DNA of 64,000 nucleotides from Varunaivibrio sulfuroxidans (GTDB lineage: Bacteria; Pseudomonadota; Alphaproteobacteria; Rhodospirillales; Magnetovibrionaceae). A program made the translations under genes and the position numbers. Positions within the stretch are counted from its first letter, which is position 1. Each line of letters starts with the position of its first letter. The stretch is taken from assembly GCF_029318635.1 (NCBI RefSeq), contig NZ_CP119676.1:1239001-1303000 (forward strand). The letters run 5' to 3'. The notes beneath the pieces are model-generated. The model made no database searches. It saw only the letters and a program-made list of their open reading frames with translations, and had not been told where the DNA came from. This document shows, piece by piece, positions 37,926 to 46,207 of this stretch.

Positions 37926-37995
37926 GTCACGCACCTCGCAACCTTAACCACAACCGACAATCGAGATTCCTCGACGGCCATAATTTCCGCGCATC

Positions 37996-38523
37996 CTAAC
38001 GCACGGAACGCAACGCCTTGAGCAACTCCCGTTCGGCATCGGAGCTTGCCTCTCTCGCCGTGTCGTCCGTTTTATCGCTCGCTTTGTCTCGATCTCGATC
38101 TCGTTTTCGCCACGCAGCGTCGCCGCCGTCTTCACGCACGGCGAATCCCCCCCCGGAAGACGCCCTTTTTGCGGTCTTTTCAGCCCCTTCGACCTTTTCA
38201 CCCCCTGGCGCGCCGCGAGACTGGCGGACCTGCTCCACCAGAAGGTCCGCCGCCACGCCGCCGCGATCTATCAAATACGCCAAATCCTCACGCAGGGACT
38301 CGGCCTTCGTAATATTATCCTGCAAATCTTCGGCCGTCTGTTTCAGGCGACGAAGTCCCTGTTCCGTGCGCAAAACGGACGCCGAGAACGTTTCGCCCAG
38401 CGACTCCAATTCGACACGATCATTGCGCAGTCGTGACAGTTTCCCATTCAACACGATCGCATAGCCGATCGTCACCACCAGGAGAACCGCCACGGTAACA
38501 TCCAATATCAAGGAAAACGGCAT
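37996..38523 (-). CDS. DUF6468 flagellar-operon protein
   Basis: A 175-residue single-pass membrane protein: LILDVTVAVLLVVTIGYAIV near the N-terminus, then a coiled coil (GKLSRLRNDRVELESLGETF, RTEQGLRRLKQTAEDLQDN) and a charged Arg/Asp-rich C-terminus. This matches the DUF6468 family found next to fliM in alphaproteobacteria; its function is not established. I start it at MPFSLIL (38523) because GAGGG is upstream and the longer frame is not family-like. It lies between fliM and the MotE-like gene. Confidence 0.8.
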   Translation of the reverse strand: MPFSLILDVTVAVLLVVTIGYAIVLNGKLSRLRNDRVELESLGETFSASVLRTEQGLRRLKQTAEDLQDNITKAESLREDLAYLIDRGGVAADLLVEQVRQSRGAPGGEKVEGAEKTAKRASSGGGFAVREDGGDAAWRKRDRDRDKASDKTDDTAREASSDAERELLKALRSVR

Positions 38524-38633
38524 AGTACCCTCATTTTCGGCCCACGACGAAAAACCGCTCACCGGAGCGGTGGGCCGGATCGGGGCGTGGCGGGTGCTCT
38601 TCCCCGACAAGCGGCCCATTGCACGGACGTCTT

Positions 38634-39806
38634 CTAACTCTTGGGTTTTTCATATCGTCCTTCGATACGTATGGCGATTTGATCACCCTTGCGCCCCATT
38701 TTCCCGGTATACATCGTCACATCGCCGCATTGCAGGGCCACCGAAGATTCCGGTCCGGCCCCCAGCATGATGTGCGATCCAACCTTGAGATCAAAGACCT
38801 CGCCCAGACTCATGGTCTGGGTATCTAAAACGGCCTCCAGTTCGACGTCGGTCATCCACAGTTCTTCGGCGAGGTGGGTTTCCCAAATCGAATCGCGGCC
38901 AAATTTCTCTCCCATGAACATCTGCAACAACAATTCGCGAACCGGCTCTAGCGTCGCATAGGGGAGCAATAATTCCATTTGGCCCCCTCGGTCTTCCATG
39001 TCAATGCGCAATCGCGCGACAATGGCGGCGTTGGAGGGCCGTGAAATGGTGGCGAATCGCGGGTTGGTCTCCAGTCGATCGAAACGGAACGTCACCGGAG
39101 AGAGCGGTTCGAACGACCCCGATAAATCGGAGAGCATGACATGGACCATGCGTTCGACCAAGGAACGCTCGATCGTGGTGTAGGGCCGCCCTTCGATACG
39201 CATCGCCGCGGTGCCGCGCCGCCCGCCCAGCAACACATCGACGATCGAGTAAATCAGCGAAGAATCGACCGTCAACAGGCCGTAGTTATCCCATTCCTCG
39301 GCCTTGAACACGCTGAGCATCGCCGGCAGGGGAATGGAATTGAGATAATCGCCGAAACGGATGGACGAGATGTTGTCGAGGGACACCTCGACGTTGTCGG
39401 AGGTAAAATTGCGCAGCGAGGTGGACATCAAGCGCACCAGCCGGTCGAACACGACCTCAAGCATGGGTAAACGCTCATAGGACACCAGGGCGCTATTCAA
39501 GATCGCTTGAATACCCGAACGGTGATCGGTGTCGTCTAGATCGTCGTCAAACCCAAGAAGAGAGTCGATTTCATCCTGATTGAGGACGCGCGTCGACTCC
39601 CGCGCGGTTGACGCCCCGCCGCCGCCGCCGCCGCCGCCATCGCCGCCGCTGTCGCCTTCGAGCATCGCCGCCCATTCCGCGGCCAGATCGTCGCCGTCAT
39701 CGCCGTCGCCACCGCCGCCGTCACCGCCGTCGTCACCGCCCATAGCCGATTCCCACGCGGCGGCCATGGCGTCCTGATCGACTTCTTCATCACCCGGAGC
39801 TGTCAT
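38634..39806 (-). CDS. fliM: Flagellar motor switch protein FliM
   Basis: C-ring protein that binds CheY-P. The core from residue 88 (SALVSYERLPMLEVVFDRLV, the GGRRGTAAMRIEGRPYTTIE loop, and a C-terminal SpoA domain with LGEVFDLKVGSHIMLG) is complete. The CheY-binding peptide VLNQDEIDSLLGF is at residues 74-86 instead of the very N-terminus, behind a 65-residue extension dominated by Gly and Asp. It is followed by DUF6468 and lies 135 bases after fliL. Confidence 0.95.
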   Translation of the reverse strand: MTAPGDEEVDQDAMAAAWESAMGGDDGGDGGGGDGDDGDDLAAEWAAMLEGDSGGDGGGGGGGGASTARESTRVLNQDEIDSLLGFDDDLDDTDHRSGIQAILNSALVSYERLPMLEVVFDRLVRLMSTSLRNFTSDNVEVSLDNISSIRFGDYLNSIPLPAMLSVFKAEEWDNYGLLTVDSSLIYSIVDVLLGGRRGTAAMRIEGRPYTTIERSLVERMVHVMLSDLSGSFEPLSPVTFRFDRLETNPRFATISRPSNAAIVARLRIDMEDRGGQMELLLPYATLEPVRELLLQMFMGEKFGRDSIWETHLAEELWMTDVELEAVLDTQTMSLGEVFDLKVGSHIMLGAGPESSVALQCGDVTMYTGKMGRKGDQIAIRIEGRYEKPKS

Positions 39807-39941
39807 CGATATCGACCCATATCCATCTTTCCATCCGCGGCCTTACCTTTTCTCGCCCCACAGCGAGGAAAGAAAGAGGAGGCATGAACTTACCCCCGAG
39901 AGCCTCTACTGCCCGAGGGGCCTCTACTGCCCGAGGCAGCC

Positions 39942-40493
39942 CTACTGAACGAGCATTTCCTTAAACAAAACGTCGTTGACCTTGGCCGGCGCAATCGCGG
40001 CGTTGACCCTTTTCAGCAATTCCTCGCGCAATCGATACATGCCTTCCGATCCCTTTAAATCTTCAATCCGCAGCTCGCGCAGATAGACCTGAAAATTGTC
40101 GATCACGCGGGGCATGAGCTCTTGAATGCGCGGTAAATCCTTGGCGTTGTTCAATTCCAAGGTGACCCTGATTTTCAGGAACGTCGATTTTCGTCCCCCG
40201 GTGTTGAGGTTCACCAAAATCTCATCGAGGTCCATGAACGTCACGTCGCCGGCCACCTTAGGCGGGGCGTCTTGCTTCGATTGCGTCTTCGATCCGCCCA
40301 GCATATCGATGACCGGCTGCAACAGGCCGGTAAAATACGCCGCCGTCACCCCCCCGATCACCAACAAGAGCACCGCCACGATAATAATCAGGAGGCGCTT
40401 TTTTTTACGCGCCCCCTCCGCGCCGTCGCGCTCGCCTTCATCATCCTCAGGAATGTCGCCTTCGATGTCTTCGTCCAGTTCGTCGTCGGCCAT
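39942..40493 (-). CDS. fliL: Flagellar basal body-associated protein FliL
   Basis: Single-pass membrane protein that surrounds the stator. The 183 residues show an acidic N-terminus, a membrane helix (RLLIIIVAVLLLVIGGVTAA region) and a periplasmic domain with VTFMDLDEILVNLNTGGRKS, LKIRVTLEL, and the C-terminal INDVLFKEMLVQ-like end (VNDVLFKEMLVQ). Length is standard. First gene of the long minus-strand operon; a CtrA-like site and repeats lie upstream. Confidence 0.95.
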   Translation of the reverse strand: MADDELDEDIEGDIPEDDEGERDGAEGARKKKRLLIIIVAVLLLVIGGVTAAYFTGLLQPVIDMLGGSKTQSKQDAPPKVAGDVTFMDLDEILVNLNTGGRKSTFLKIRVTLELNNAKDLPRIQELMPRVIDNFQVYLRELRIEDLKGSEGMYRLREELLKRVNAAIAPAKVNDVLFKEMLVQ

Positions 40494-40553
40494 GGTCTCA
40501 CCCGAAAAAGTTCAAAAGCGCGGTACGTGCGGAGGCCCATCTGGCATGCGCCC

Positions 40554-40602
40554 CCCGTCCAGCGTGCGCCCCCGTCCAGCGTGCGCCTATGAAATATAGG
40601 CG
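40554..40602. repeat. 17-bp direct repeat and adjoining inverted repeat upstream of fliL
   Basis: CCCGTCCAGCGTGCGCC occurs twice back to back (40554-40570, 40571-40587). Overlapping its end is an inverted repeat CGCCTAT-GAAAT-ATAGGCG (40584-40602). Both lie 60-110 bases before the fliL start, inside the probable leader. Confidence 0.8.
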
Positions 40603-40674
40603 TGTTTCGATTTTTATCAGCACCCGCACGGGGATGCACGGACAAACCGACCCTGACCACGATATCGCCGGATG

Positions 40675-40690
40675 GTTAATAACTGGTTGA
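40675..40690 (-). promoter_or_regulatory. CtrA-like site upstream of fliL
   Basis: On the minus strand TCAA-N7-TTAACC, one mismatch from TTAA-N7-TTAACC, about 180 bases before the fliL start. fliLM is a class II, CtrA-controlled operon in Caulobacter, so the position is sensible, but the match is imperfect. Confidence 0.35.
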
Positions 40691-40851
40691 AGTCTTTTTT
40701 TTCAATCCCTTGAGGTCCTGCGCGCAAAAAGACCCGATCGCCGGCGTCCCGGAAAAAGCTGCCGGGCAAAGGATGCCCCTCACCAATGATCGCTTCCTAT
40801 TCCTCATCTTCAAAAACATCACAACATCATGATATTCAACACATAAATTTG

Positions 40852-40867
40852 TGGCATGCCTTATGCA
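40852..40867 (+). promoter_or_regulatory. Sigma-54 promoter for flgF-flgG-flgA-flgH
   Basis: TGGCATGCCTTATGCA has GG and GC ten bases apart, as required at -24 and -12. It lies 126 bases before flgF. The same GG-N10-GC element with TGGCAT precedes flgE and flgI. Confidence 0.65.
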
Positions 40868-40992
40868 TATTTGAACCCGTCATCGAACATTATCCGGCCT
40901 TAATCAAACTTTACGACCGGAAAAACCGATGATCAAAAAAATCGCTAAAAAAACAACACTGAAAAAACGACGCAAGATCGGGAACGGGAAAC

Positions 40993-41736
40993 ATGGAAAC
41001 GACATCAATGATCGCTTTGTCGAGCCAAAGCGTCTTACGCCGAAAGCTGGACACGATCGCCAACAATATCGCCAATATGAACACCACGGGGTTCAAGAGC
41101 GAAAAAATGATGTTTGTCGAACATCTGGAGCGCAACCAGAGCGACAACGGCTTTCGCGGCGAACGAAAACTATCCTTTGTGCGTGATGTCGCGACCTACA
41201 ACGATTTCTCCGAAGGCGCGTTTCAAAAAACCGGCAACGCCTTGGACCTTGCGCTCCACGGCGACGGTTATTTCACGATCCGCACCGCCGCCGGAGAACG
41301 CTACACCCGCAACGGAAGCTTCACCATCGACAACGGCGGACAGCTGGTCACCAATCAAGGCGATCCCGTGCTGGCGGAAGGCGGACAGCCGATTTTCTTC
41401 AGCCCTCAAGACGCCCATATCACCATCGCCACCGATGGTTCGGTCTCCACGGAGAACGGACCTCTGGGAAAATTGGCCCTGGCTTCGTTCGCCAACCCTC
41501 GGATGCTGAAACGCGAGCCCGGACAAATGTTCAGTGCGACGCAACCGCCGACCCCCGCCACCCAGGCTCGGGTCGAACAGGGCATGCTGGAACAATCGAA
41601 CGTCCAGCCGATTGTCGAAATGACGCGCATGATCCAGGTTCAACGCGCCTACGAAAGTGTCAACAAGATGATCTCGCGCGAAGACGACCGTATTCGCAAA
41701 ATGATCCAGGACATGGCCAACCAGCAGGTGGCGTAA
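40993..41736 (+). CDS. flgF: Flagellar basal-body rod protein FlgF
   Basis: Proximal/distal rod subunit. The 247-residue protein has the N-terminal rod motif SVLRRKLDTIANNIANMNTT, the central segment ALDLALHGDGYFTI and ERYTRNGSFTIDNGGQLVT, and the C-terminal EMTRMIQVQRAYESVNKMI. Length fits FlgF. First gene of the flgFGAH operon. In the 499 bases upstream there is no other gene, only the promoters and repeats listed. Confidence 0.95.
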   Translation: METTSMIALSSQSVLRRKLDTIANNIANMNTTGFKSEKMMFVEHLERNQSDNGFRGERKLSFVRDVATYNDFSEGAFQKTGNALDLALHGDGYFTIRTAAGERYTRNGSFTIDNGGQLVTNQGDPVLAEGGQPIFFSPQDAHITIATDGSVSTENGPLGKLALASFANPRMLKREPGQMFSATQPPTPATQARVEQGMLEQSNVQPIVEMTRMIQVQRAYESVNKMISREDDRIRKMIQDMANQQVA

Positions 41737-41830
41737 CGCGCCGATGGCCGTAGCGCCCGGCCGTTAACCCAACATCTTCGTGACGCGCGGTTCGACCGCA
41801 CGCGAAAGACAGAAGCAAGGAACGGAACCG

Positions 41831-42616
41831 ATGAGATCCTTAAGTATCGCCGCCACCGGCATGGAAGCCCAGCAACGCAACGTCGAAGTGGTGTCCAACA
41901 ACCTGGCCAACATGAACACCACCGCGTACATGCGCCGACGCACCGAGTTTCAGGATCTGTTGTACCAAAACCTGCGCCGCGCCGGTTCGACCTCGTCGGA
42001 CGCCGGAACCATCGTTCCGTCGGGGGTGCAAATCGGCCTCGGCGTGAAATTGGCGGCGGTCTACCGCATCCACGAACAAGGCAACCTGACGGCGACCGAC
42101 AACACGTTCGACCTCGCCATTCAGGGCAAGGGTTTTTTCCAGGTCCAGATGCCCAACGGCGACACCGCCTACACCCGGGACGGCACCTTCCAGTTGAACG
42201 CCCAGGGCCAGATCGTCACCCACGACGGCTACCTGCTGCAACCCAACCTGACGGTGCCCAGCAACGCGGTCGATGTCAGCATCAACGCCTCGGGCGAGGT
42301 TCTGGCCAAAATTGAAGGCCAAGTCGCGTTACAAAACGTCGGCCAAATCCAAACCGCCAACTTCGCCAACGAACCGGGCCTTCAGGCGATCGGCTCGAAC
42401 CTGTACCTGGAAACCCCGGCATCGGGCAATGCCACCATCGGCACTCCGGCGTCGTCGGGTTATGGCTCGATCCTGCAGGGTTTCCTGGAAACCTCCAACG
42501 TCAATGCCGTGGAGGAAATCTCCAATCTGATTTCCGCCCAGCGCGCCTATGAAATGAACTCCAAGGTGATTCAGACCTCGGACGACATGATGGGCACCTT
42601 GACCAGTCTACGCTAA
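41831..42616 (+). CDS. flgG: Flagellar distal rod protein FlgG
   Basis: Distal rod subunit, 261 residues, the standard FlgG length. Key segments: MRSLSIAATGMEAQQRNVEV, NLANMNTTAYMRRRTEFQDL with the FlgG-specific stretch that sets rod shape, GKGFFQVQMPNGDTAYTRDG and the C-terminus AVEEISNLISAQRAYEMNSK. The start at 41831 is chosen over the longer frame because the N-terminus then matches the family. Confidence 0.97.
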   Translation: MRSLSIAATGMEAQQRNVEVVSNNLANMNTTAYMRRRTEFQDLLYQNLRRAGSTSSDAGTIVPSGVQIGLGVKLAAVYRIHEQGNLTATDNTFDLAIQGKGFFQVQMPNGDTAYTRDGTFQLNAQGQIVTHDGYLLQPNLTVPSNAVDVSINASGEVLAKIEGQVALQNVGQIQTANFANEPGLQAIGSNLYLETPASGNATIGTPASSGYGSILQGFLETSNVNAVEEISNLISAQRAYEMNSKVIQTSDDMMGTLTSLR

Positions 42617-42627
42617 GGAGAACCGTG

Positions 42628-43644
42628 ATGAAAATCTCCACCGTCATTTTGGGTGCGGCGCTTTTCATCCTGGGACCGCTCGCGGCCTTCGGGCAGACGG
42701 CCGGTGTCGGCGTTCCATCCACCGCCCCGTCCGGCCCTGCGTCCGTCCCCGCGGCGCCCGCCTTGATCCGCGACAACGTCATCGTCAAAGACAATGTCAT
42801 CCGCGTTGGCGATCTGTTCACCAATGCCGGCCCGAACGCCGACAAGGTGATCGCCTATGCCCCCAATCCGGGCCGCAAGGCGATCTACGATGTTCAATGG
42901 CTGGCGCGTGCGGCGCAGATCTATGGCGTGCATTGGCGTCCGATGAGCATGCGCGACCGGGTCATCGTCGAACGGGCGAGCCGCGTCATCTCCCGTTCCG
43001 AAATCGAGGATTATTTGCTTTCGTCGCTAATCGGCGCCGGGGCCGACCCCGATCTCAAGCTCGAAGTTTCCAACAGCGCCCTGAAACTGTATATTCCCCA
43101 GGAAGACGCGCCCAGCGTCGCCGTCGAGGACCTCAATTTCGATCCCATGAATAACCGCTTCAGCGCCTTCGTCTCGGCGCCCGCGGGCGATCCTTCCGCC
43201 CCTCGGGTACGCGTCGTCGGGCGCATGGTCCGGGTCGCCGATATTCCGGTCTTAAACCGCAGCCTTCGCCCGGGCGACATCATACGCAAAGACGACATTT
43301 CCTGGATTCAAGTCGAAACCAACCGCCTGCAACGCAACGTGTTGACCGACGCCGGCGGTCTGATCGGCATGGCCGCCCGGCGCGGCATTCGCGCCCGGCT
43401 TCCAGTTCGCGGCACCGACGTGCGCCGCCCCGTTCTGGTGCCCAAGGGCAGTCTGGTCACCATGATCCTGCACATGCATTCGATGACCTTGACGGCCAAG
43501 GGCCGCGCCCTCGAAGCGGGCAGCCTGGGCGACGCCATCCGCGTCGCCAACACGCACAGCAACACCATAATCGACGCCACGGTCAGCGCCAGCGGCACCG
43601 TTTCGGTCACCATCACACCGGCGCCGACGATCGCTTTAAGATAG
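42628..43644 (+). CDS. flgA: Flagellar P-ring assembly chaperone FlgA
   Basis: Periplasmic chaperone needed for FlgI ring assembly. The 338-residue product has a signal peptide (VILGAALFILGPLAAFG) and a C-terminal SAF domain (VLNRSLRPGDIIRKDDISWI, NVLTDAGGLIGMAARRGIRA, DVRRPVLVPKGSLVTMIL). It is longer than the 220-residue enterobacterial FlgA, with an extra N-terminal domain as in other alphaproteobacteria. AAGGAG lies eight bases before the ATG, and flgG ends 11 bases upstream. Confidence 0.93.
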   Translation: MKISTVILGAALFILGPLAAFGQTAGVGVPSTAPSGPASVPAAPALIRDNVIVKDNVIRVGDLFTNAGPNADKVIAYAPNPGRKAIYDVQWLARAAQIYGVHWRPMSMRDRVIVERASRVISRSEIEDYLLSSLIGAGADPDLKLEVSNSALKLYIPQEDAPSVAVEDLNFDPMNNRFSAFVSAPAGDPSAPRVRVVGRMVRVADIPVLNRSLRPGDIIRKDDISWIQVETNRLQRNVLTDAGGLIGMAARRGIRARLPVRGTDVRRPVLVPKGSLVTMILHMHSMTLTAKGRALEAGSLGDAIRVANTHSNTIIDATVSASGTVSVTITPAPTIALR

Positions 43645-43654
43645 GAGTTTCGCC

Positions 43655-44437
43655 ATGAAACGCATTTTTCCCAGCCCTCTCGCGCGCCGCGCTGCGCCTT
43701 TGGTTCGGGCCACGGTCATCATCGCCGCCTTGGGCGCCCTTCAGGCATGCAACACCTTGACCCGTCTTTCCGAGGTCGGCGACGGGCCGAAGCTGTCGCA
43801 AATCACCAATCCCAAGGCGATGCCCGGCTATCGCCCGGTTAGCTTGCCCATGCCCAAGGGTGAAATCCTGCCCAACAACCCCAACTCGCTGTGGCGTTCG
43901 GGGGCGACGGCGTTTTTCAAGGACGATCGGGCGAAAAAAGTCGGCGACATCCTCACCGTCAAGCTGTCGTTGGACGACAAGGCCTCGCTGGCCAACAAAA
44001 CGACCCGCGCACGCAACGACAAGGAAAGCGCCAACGTCACCAATTTGCTGGGGTTGGAAGGCAAGTTTTCGCAAATTCTTCCCAAAGGGGTCAACCCCGC
44101 CGCCATGCTCAACGCCGGCAACAACCATACGACCTCGGGCGACGGCAAGATCGACCGCAGCGAAAAAATCAACCTAACCTTCGCCGCCGTGGTGACGCAA
44201 ATTTTGCCCAACGGCGCGCTGGTGATCCTGGGACGTCAGGAATTGATGGTCAATTCCGAACTGCGCGAACTGCGCCTGAGCGGCGTCGTGCGCCCCGAGG
44301 ATATCGAATCGGACAACACCATCACCAACGACCGCATCGCCGAGATGCGCGTCGCCTATGGCGGCCGGGGGTCGCTCAGCAATCTTCAACAACCGCGTTG
44401 GGGCATGCAATTGTGGGACATCCTGTTCCCCTTCTAA
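43655..44437 (+). CDS. flgH: Flagellar L-ring lipoprotein FlgH
   Basis: Outer-membrane L-ring subunit. The 260-residue product has a lipoprotein signal with lipobox LQAC (Cys32) and the family segments SLWRSGATAFFKDDRAKKVG, DILTVKLSLDD, AAVVTQILPNGALVILGRQE and the C-terminal RGSLSNLQQPRWGMQLWDIL. It begins ten bases after flgA and ends before a strong terminator, so it closes the operon. Confidence 0.97.
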   Translation: MKRIFPSPLARRAAPLVRATVIIAALGALQACNTLTRLSEVGDGPKLSQITNPKAMPGYRPVSLPMPKGEILPNNPNSLWRSGATAFFKDDRAKKVGDILTVKLSLDDKASLANKTTRARNDKESANVTNLLGLEGKFSQILPKGVNPAAMLNAGNNHTTSGDGKIDRSEKINLTFAAVVTQILPNGALVILGRQELMVNSELRELRLSGVVRPEDIESDNTITNDRIAEMRVAYGGRGSLSNLQQPRWGMQLWDILFPF

Positions 44438-44498
44438 GCCCCGTGAAAATTCCCGTTCCGGTGTTTTCGGGGACATCCCCGATAGCCGGAAAAACTCA

Positions 44499-44527
44499 AG
44501 GCCGGAGCAAAGCTCCGGCCTTTTTTT
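44499..44527 (+). terminator. Intrinsic terminator after flgH
   Basis: AAGGCCGGAGC-AAA-GCTCCGGCCTT followed by a run of T. Because the dksA gene converges on it and A-rich sequence lies on the other side, it may work in both directions. Confidence 0.92.
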
Positions 44528-44569
44528 AGCTTATCCCACGCCCACATGGGCGTTGGAACGGGATCCTCG

Positions 44570-44986
44570 TCAATCGTCGCGGTGGGTTTTTTCCATTCGC
44601 TCATGACGTTCCTGGGCGTCAATGCTCAAGGTCGCGATCGGGCGCGCTTCGAGACGGGAAATGCTGATCGGCTCGCCGGTGTCCATGCAATACCCATAAG
44701 ACCCGTTGTCCACCCGTTCAAGCGCCTCGTCGATCTTCGCAATCAATTTTCGCGCACGGTCGCGTGTGCGCAATTCCAACGCCCGGTCGGTTTCGACGGA
44801 GGCGCGGTCGGCGATATCGGGTTCGATGATTCCACCCTGTTGCAGGTGCTGGATGGTTTCGTTGGACTCGTTGAGGAGCTCTGCGCGCCAGGCAATCAAT
44901 TTTTTGCGGAAATACTCCAGCATCTTTGCGCTCATGAAGTCTTCGTCTTGAGACGGCTTGTAATCGGGCGGTAAAGTGATCGACAT
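44570..44986 (-). CDS. dksA: RNA polymerase-binding regulator DksA, zinc-free type
   Basis: Binds the RNA polymerase secondary channel with ppGpp. The 138-residue protein has the coiled-coil tip motif DIADRA (D57, D60, A62), matching DxxDxA of E. coli DksA, and the globular domain NGSYGYCMDTGEPI and SRLEARPIATLSIDAQERHE. Of the four zinc cysteines only C100 remains; the others are T103, S121 and A124 at the same spacing. This is the single-Cys form known in alphaproteobacteria such as Rhodobacter. It faces flgH and is near fliX. Confidence 0.94.
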   Translation of the reverse strand: MSITLPPDYKPSQDEDFMSAKMLEYFRKKLIAWRAELLNESNETIQHLQQGGIIEPDIADRASVETDRALELRTRDRARKLIAKIDEALERVDNGSYGYCMDTGEPISISRLEARPIATLSIDAQERHERMEKTHRDD

Positions 44987-45342
44987 CCTCGTTCTTTCCT
45001 CGCATCGTCGGAAAATTCAGGGCCGGAAAATTTGGGCGGAATATAAGTGAACCCCAATTTCCCCGCAAGGGGTGAATCTCTTTCGAGCGCCACGCGCATA
45101 AAGAGGAGTGTGAAAATCCGTGTTGGCGCTTGACCTCGGCGCTATGAAAAATTCCGACGTTCCGTCCACCACCACCCCCTCTCGACGCCCTGGAAGATAC
45201 CGGCCCGTGTCCGATTCTTTTTTGAACCGTCGCAAAAAAACGCCCAAACCCATGCGATAGGGAGGACGGCGCCTTTATGAAAAAGGATAAAACGACCGCC
45301 TGCCACCGTCTGGATCGGTCGCGATTAAAATTCGAAGAGAGG
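44987..45342. other. Spacer between dksA and fliX, no gene recognised
   Basis: A 356-base gap that should contain the dksA promoter (minus strand) and the fliX 3' end. Open frames here are shadows or lack ribosome sites. No hairpin with a T-run is evident. Confidence 0.45.
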
Positions 45343-45786
45343 TTATGCGCCGCCCGTTCGGCCCCATCGGCTCCATTTGGCGACCTCGACCTCGGCGCGC
45401 AATTCGATTTCGTCGAGTATTTCGTTGAGGCGGGGATCGGTGACGTGGACTCGACCCTGGCGAATTTTTTGCGCCAAGGTTGCGAGGTCTTCCTTGGAAA
45501 TGCGCCCCCGCAAAAGATCGTCCTGCAGCCTCTGCAAGCGTTCGAGAAGATCGTCGCCGTATCTACGCGCCTTGGCCTTGCGCGTTTTTTCCTCCAGGGC
45601 GTCCTCGACCTCTTGAACGGCCAGCAGACTTTCGACACCGTCAACCTGGGCGGATTGGCGAACCGGCGCACTTTCTTCCGATTCCGAAGTTTCGCGCAGG
45701 CGATCGGCGAACGCAGGGCCGGACGGCGAAGCTTTCCGCCGCGCACGGGCGCCTCCTTTCGTCGAGGTGACATTGGTGATTTTCAT
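45343..45786 (-). CDS. fliX: Flagellar assembly regulator FliX
   Basis: Alphaproteobacterial protein that couples early flagellar assembly to the sigma-54 activator FlbD in Caulobacter. The 147-residue product, starting MKITNVTSTKGGARARRK, has a disordered N-terminus. Its C-terminal helical domain (ALEEKTRKAKARRYGDDLLE, LQRLQDDLLRGRISKEDLAT, DPRLNEILDEIELRAEVEVA) is diagnostic. FlbD itself is not in the window. The sigma-54-type promoters in front of flgE, flgF and flgI are the kind of targets this protein would influence. Confidence 0.93.
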   Translation of the reverse strand: MKITNVTSTKGGARARRKASPSGPAFADRLRETSESEESAPVRQSAQVDGVESLLAVQEVEDALEEKTRKAKARRYGDDLLERLQRLQDDLLRGRISKEDLATLAQKIRQGRVHVTDPRLNEILDEIELRAEVEVAKWSRWGRTGGA

Positions 45787-45854
45787 CTGCCGTCCATCCG
45801 AAACCCGAACGCCACCGCGCTGCAACAACAGCAGGGCGTCTTCATATCAAATAA

Positions 45855-45872
45855 GCCCGCGCCGGCGCGGGC
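45855..45872. repeat. 18-bp perfect GC palindrome upstream of fliX
   Basis: GCCCGCGCCGGCGCGGGC, 68 bases before the fliX start. On the minus strand it is followed by TTATTT, so it may be a weak terminator or an operator. The 421-base gap 45787-46207 otherwise holds only this and the AT palindrome upstream of the iron operon. Confidence 0.8.
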
Positions 45873-46060
45873 GAGCAGATTGGAGCGAAAAGACAACAGG
45901 ACCTCCTTCGGCTTCCACGCCCTCTCGACGCGCGCCCAGATTATACACTGTGACGTCAACCCGTTAAAGAATTCACAAGAGCGGCGGAAAAAGGCGGTGC
46001 GCAAAAATTGAGGAAAAAATCACGTTAGCGGCAAAATCCTCCTGGACTTCTCACGTTGTT

Positions 46061-46076
46061 AATAATAATTATTATT
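46061..46076 (+). promoter_or_regulatory. Candidate iron-responsive operator (Fur-like AT palindrome)
   Basis: AATAATAATTATTATT, a perfect 16-bp palindrome, 131 bases before the ferric transporter operon. Fur-family sites are AT-rich palindromes built on ATAAT/ATTAT. Alphaproteobacteria may use Fur/Mur, Irr or RirA, so the regulator cannot be named. Confidence 0.45.
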
Positions 46077-46207
46077 TTCATGGCATGTCGAATGGATGCC
46101 CCCTTACGGAAACGAAGGACGCGCCAAACATCGGGCACACGGACGCCACCTTCATCGGAATGTCTGCGCAAATACACACGAAACCGGATAACAAAGGATA
46201 TCTTCTC

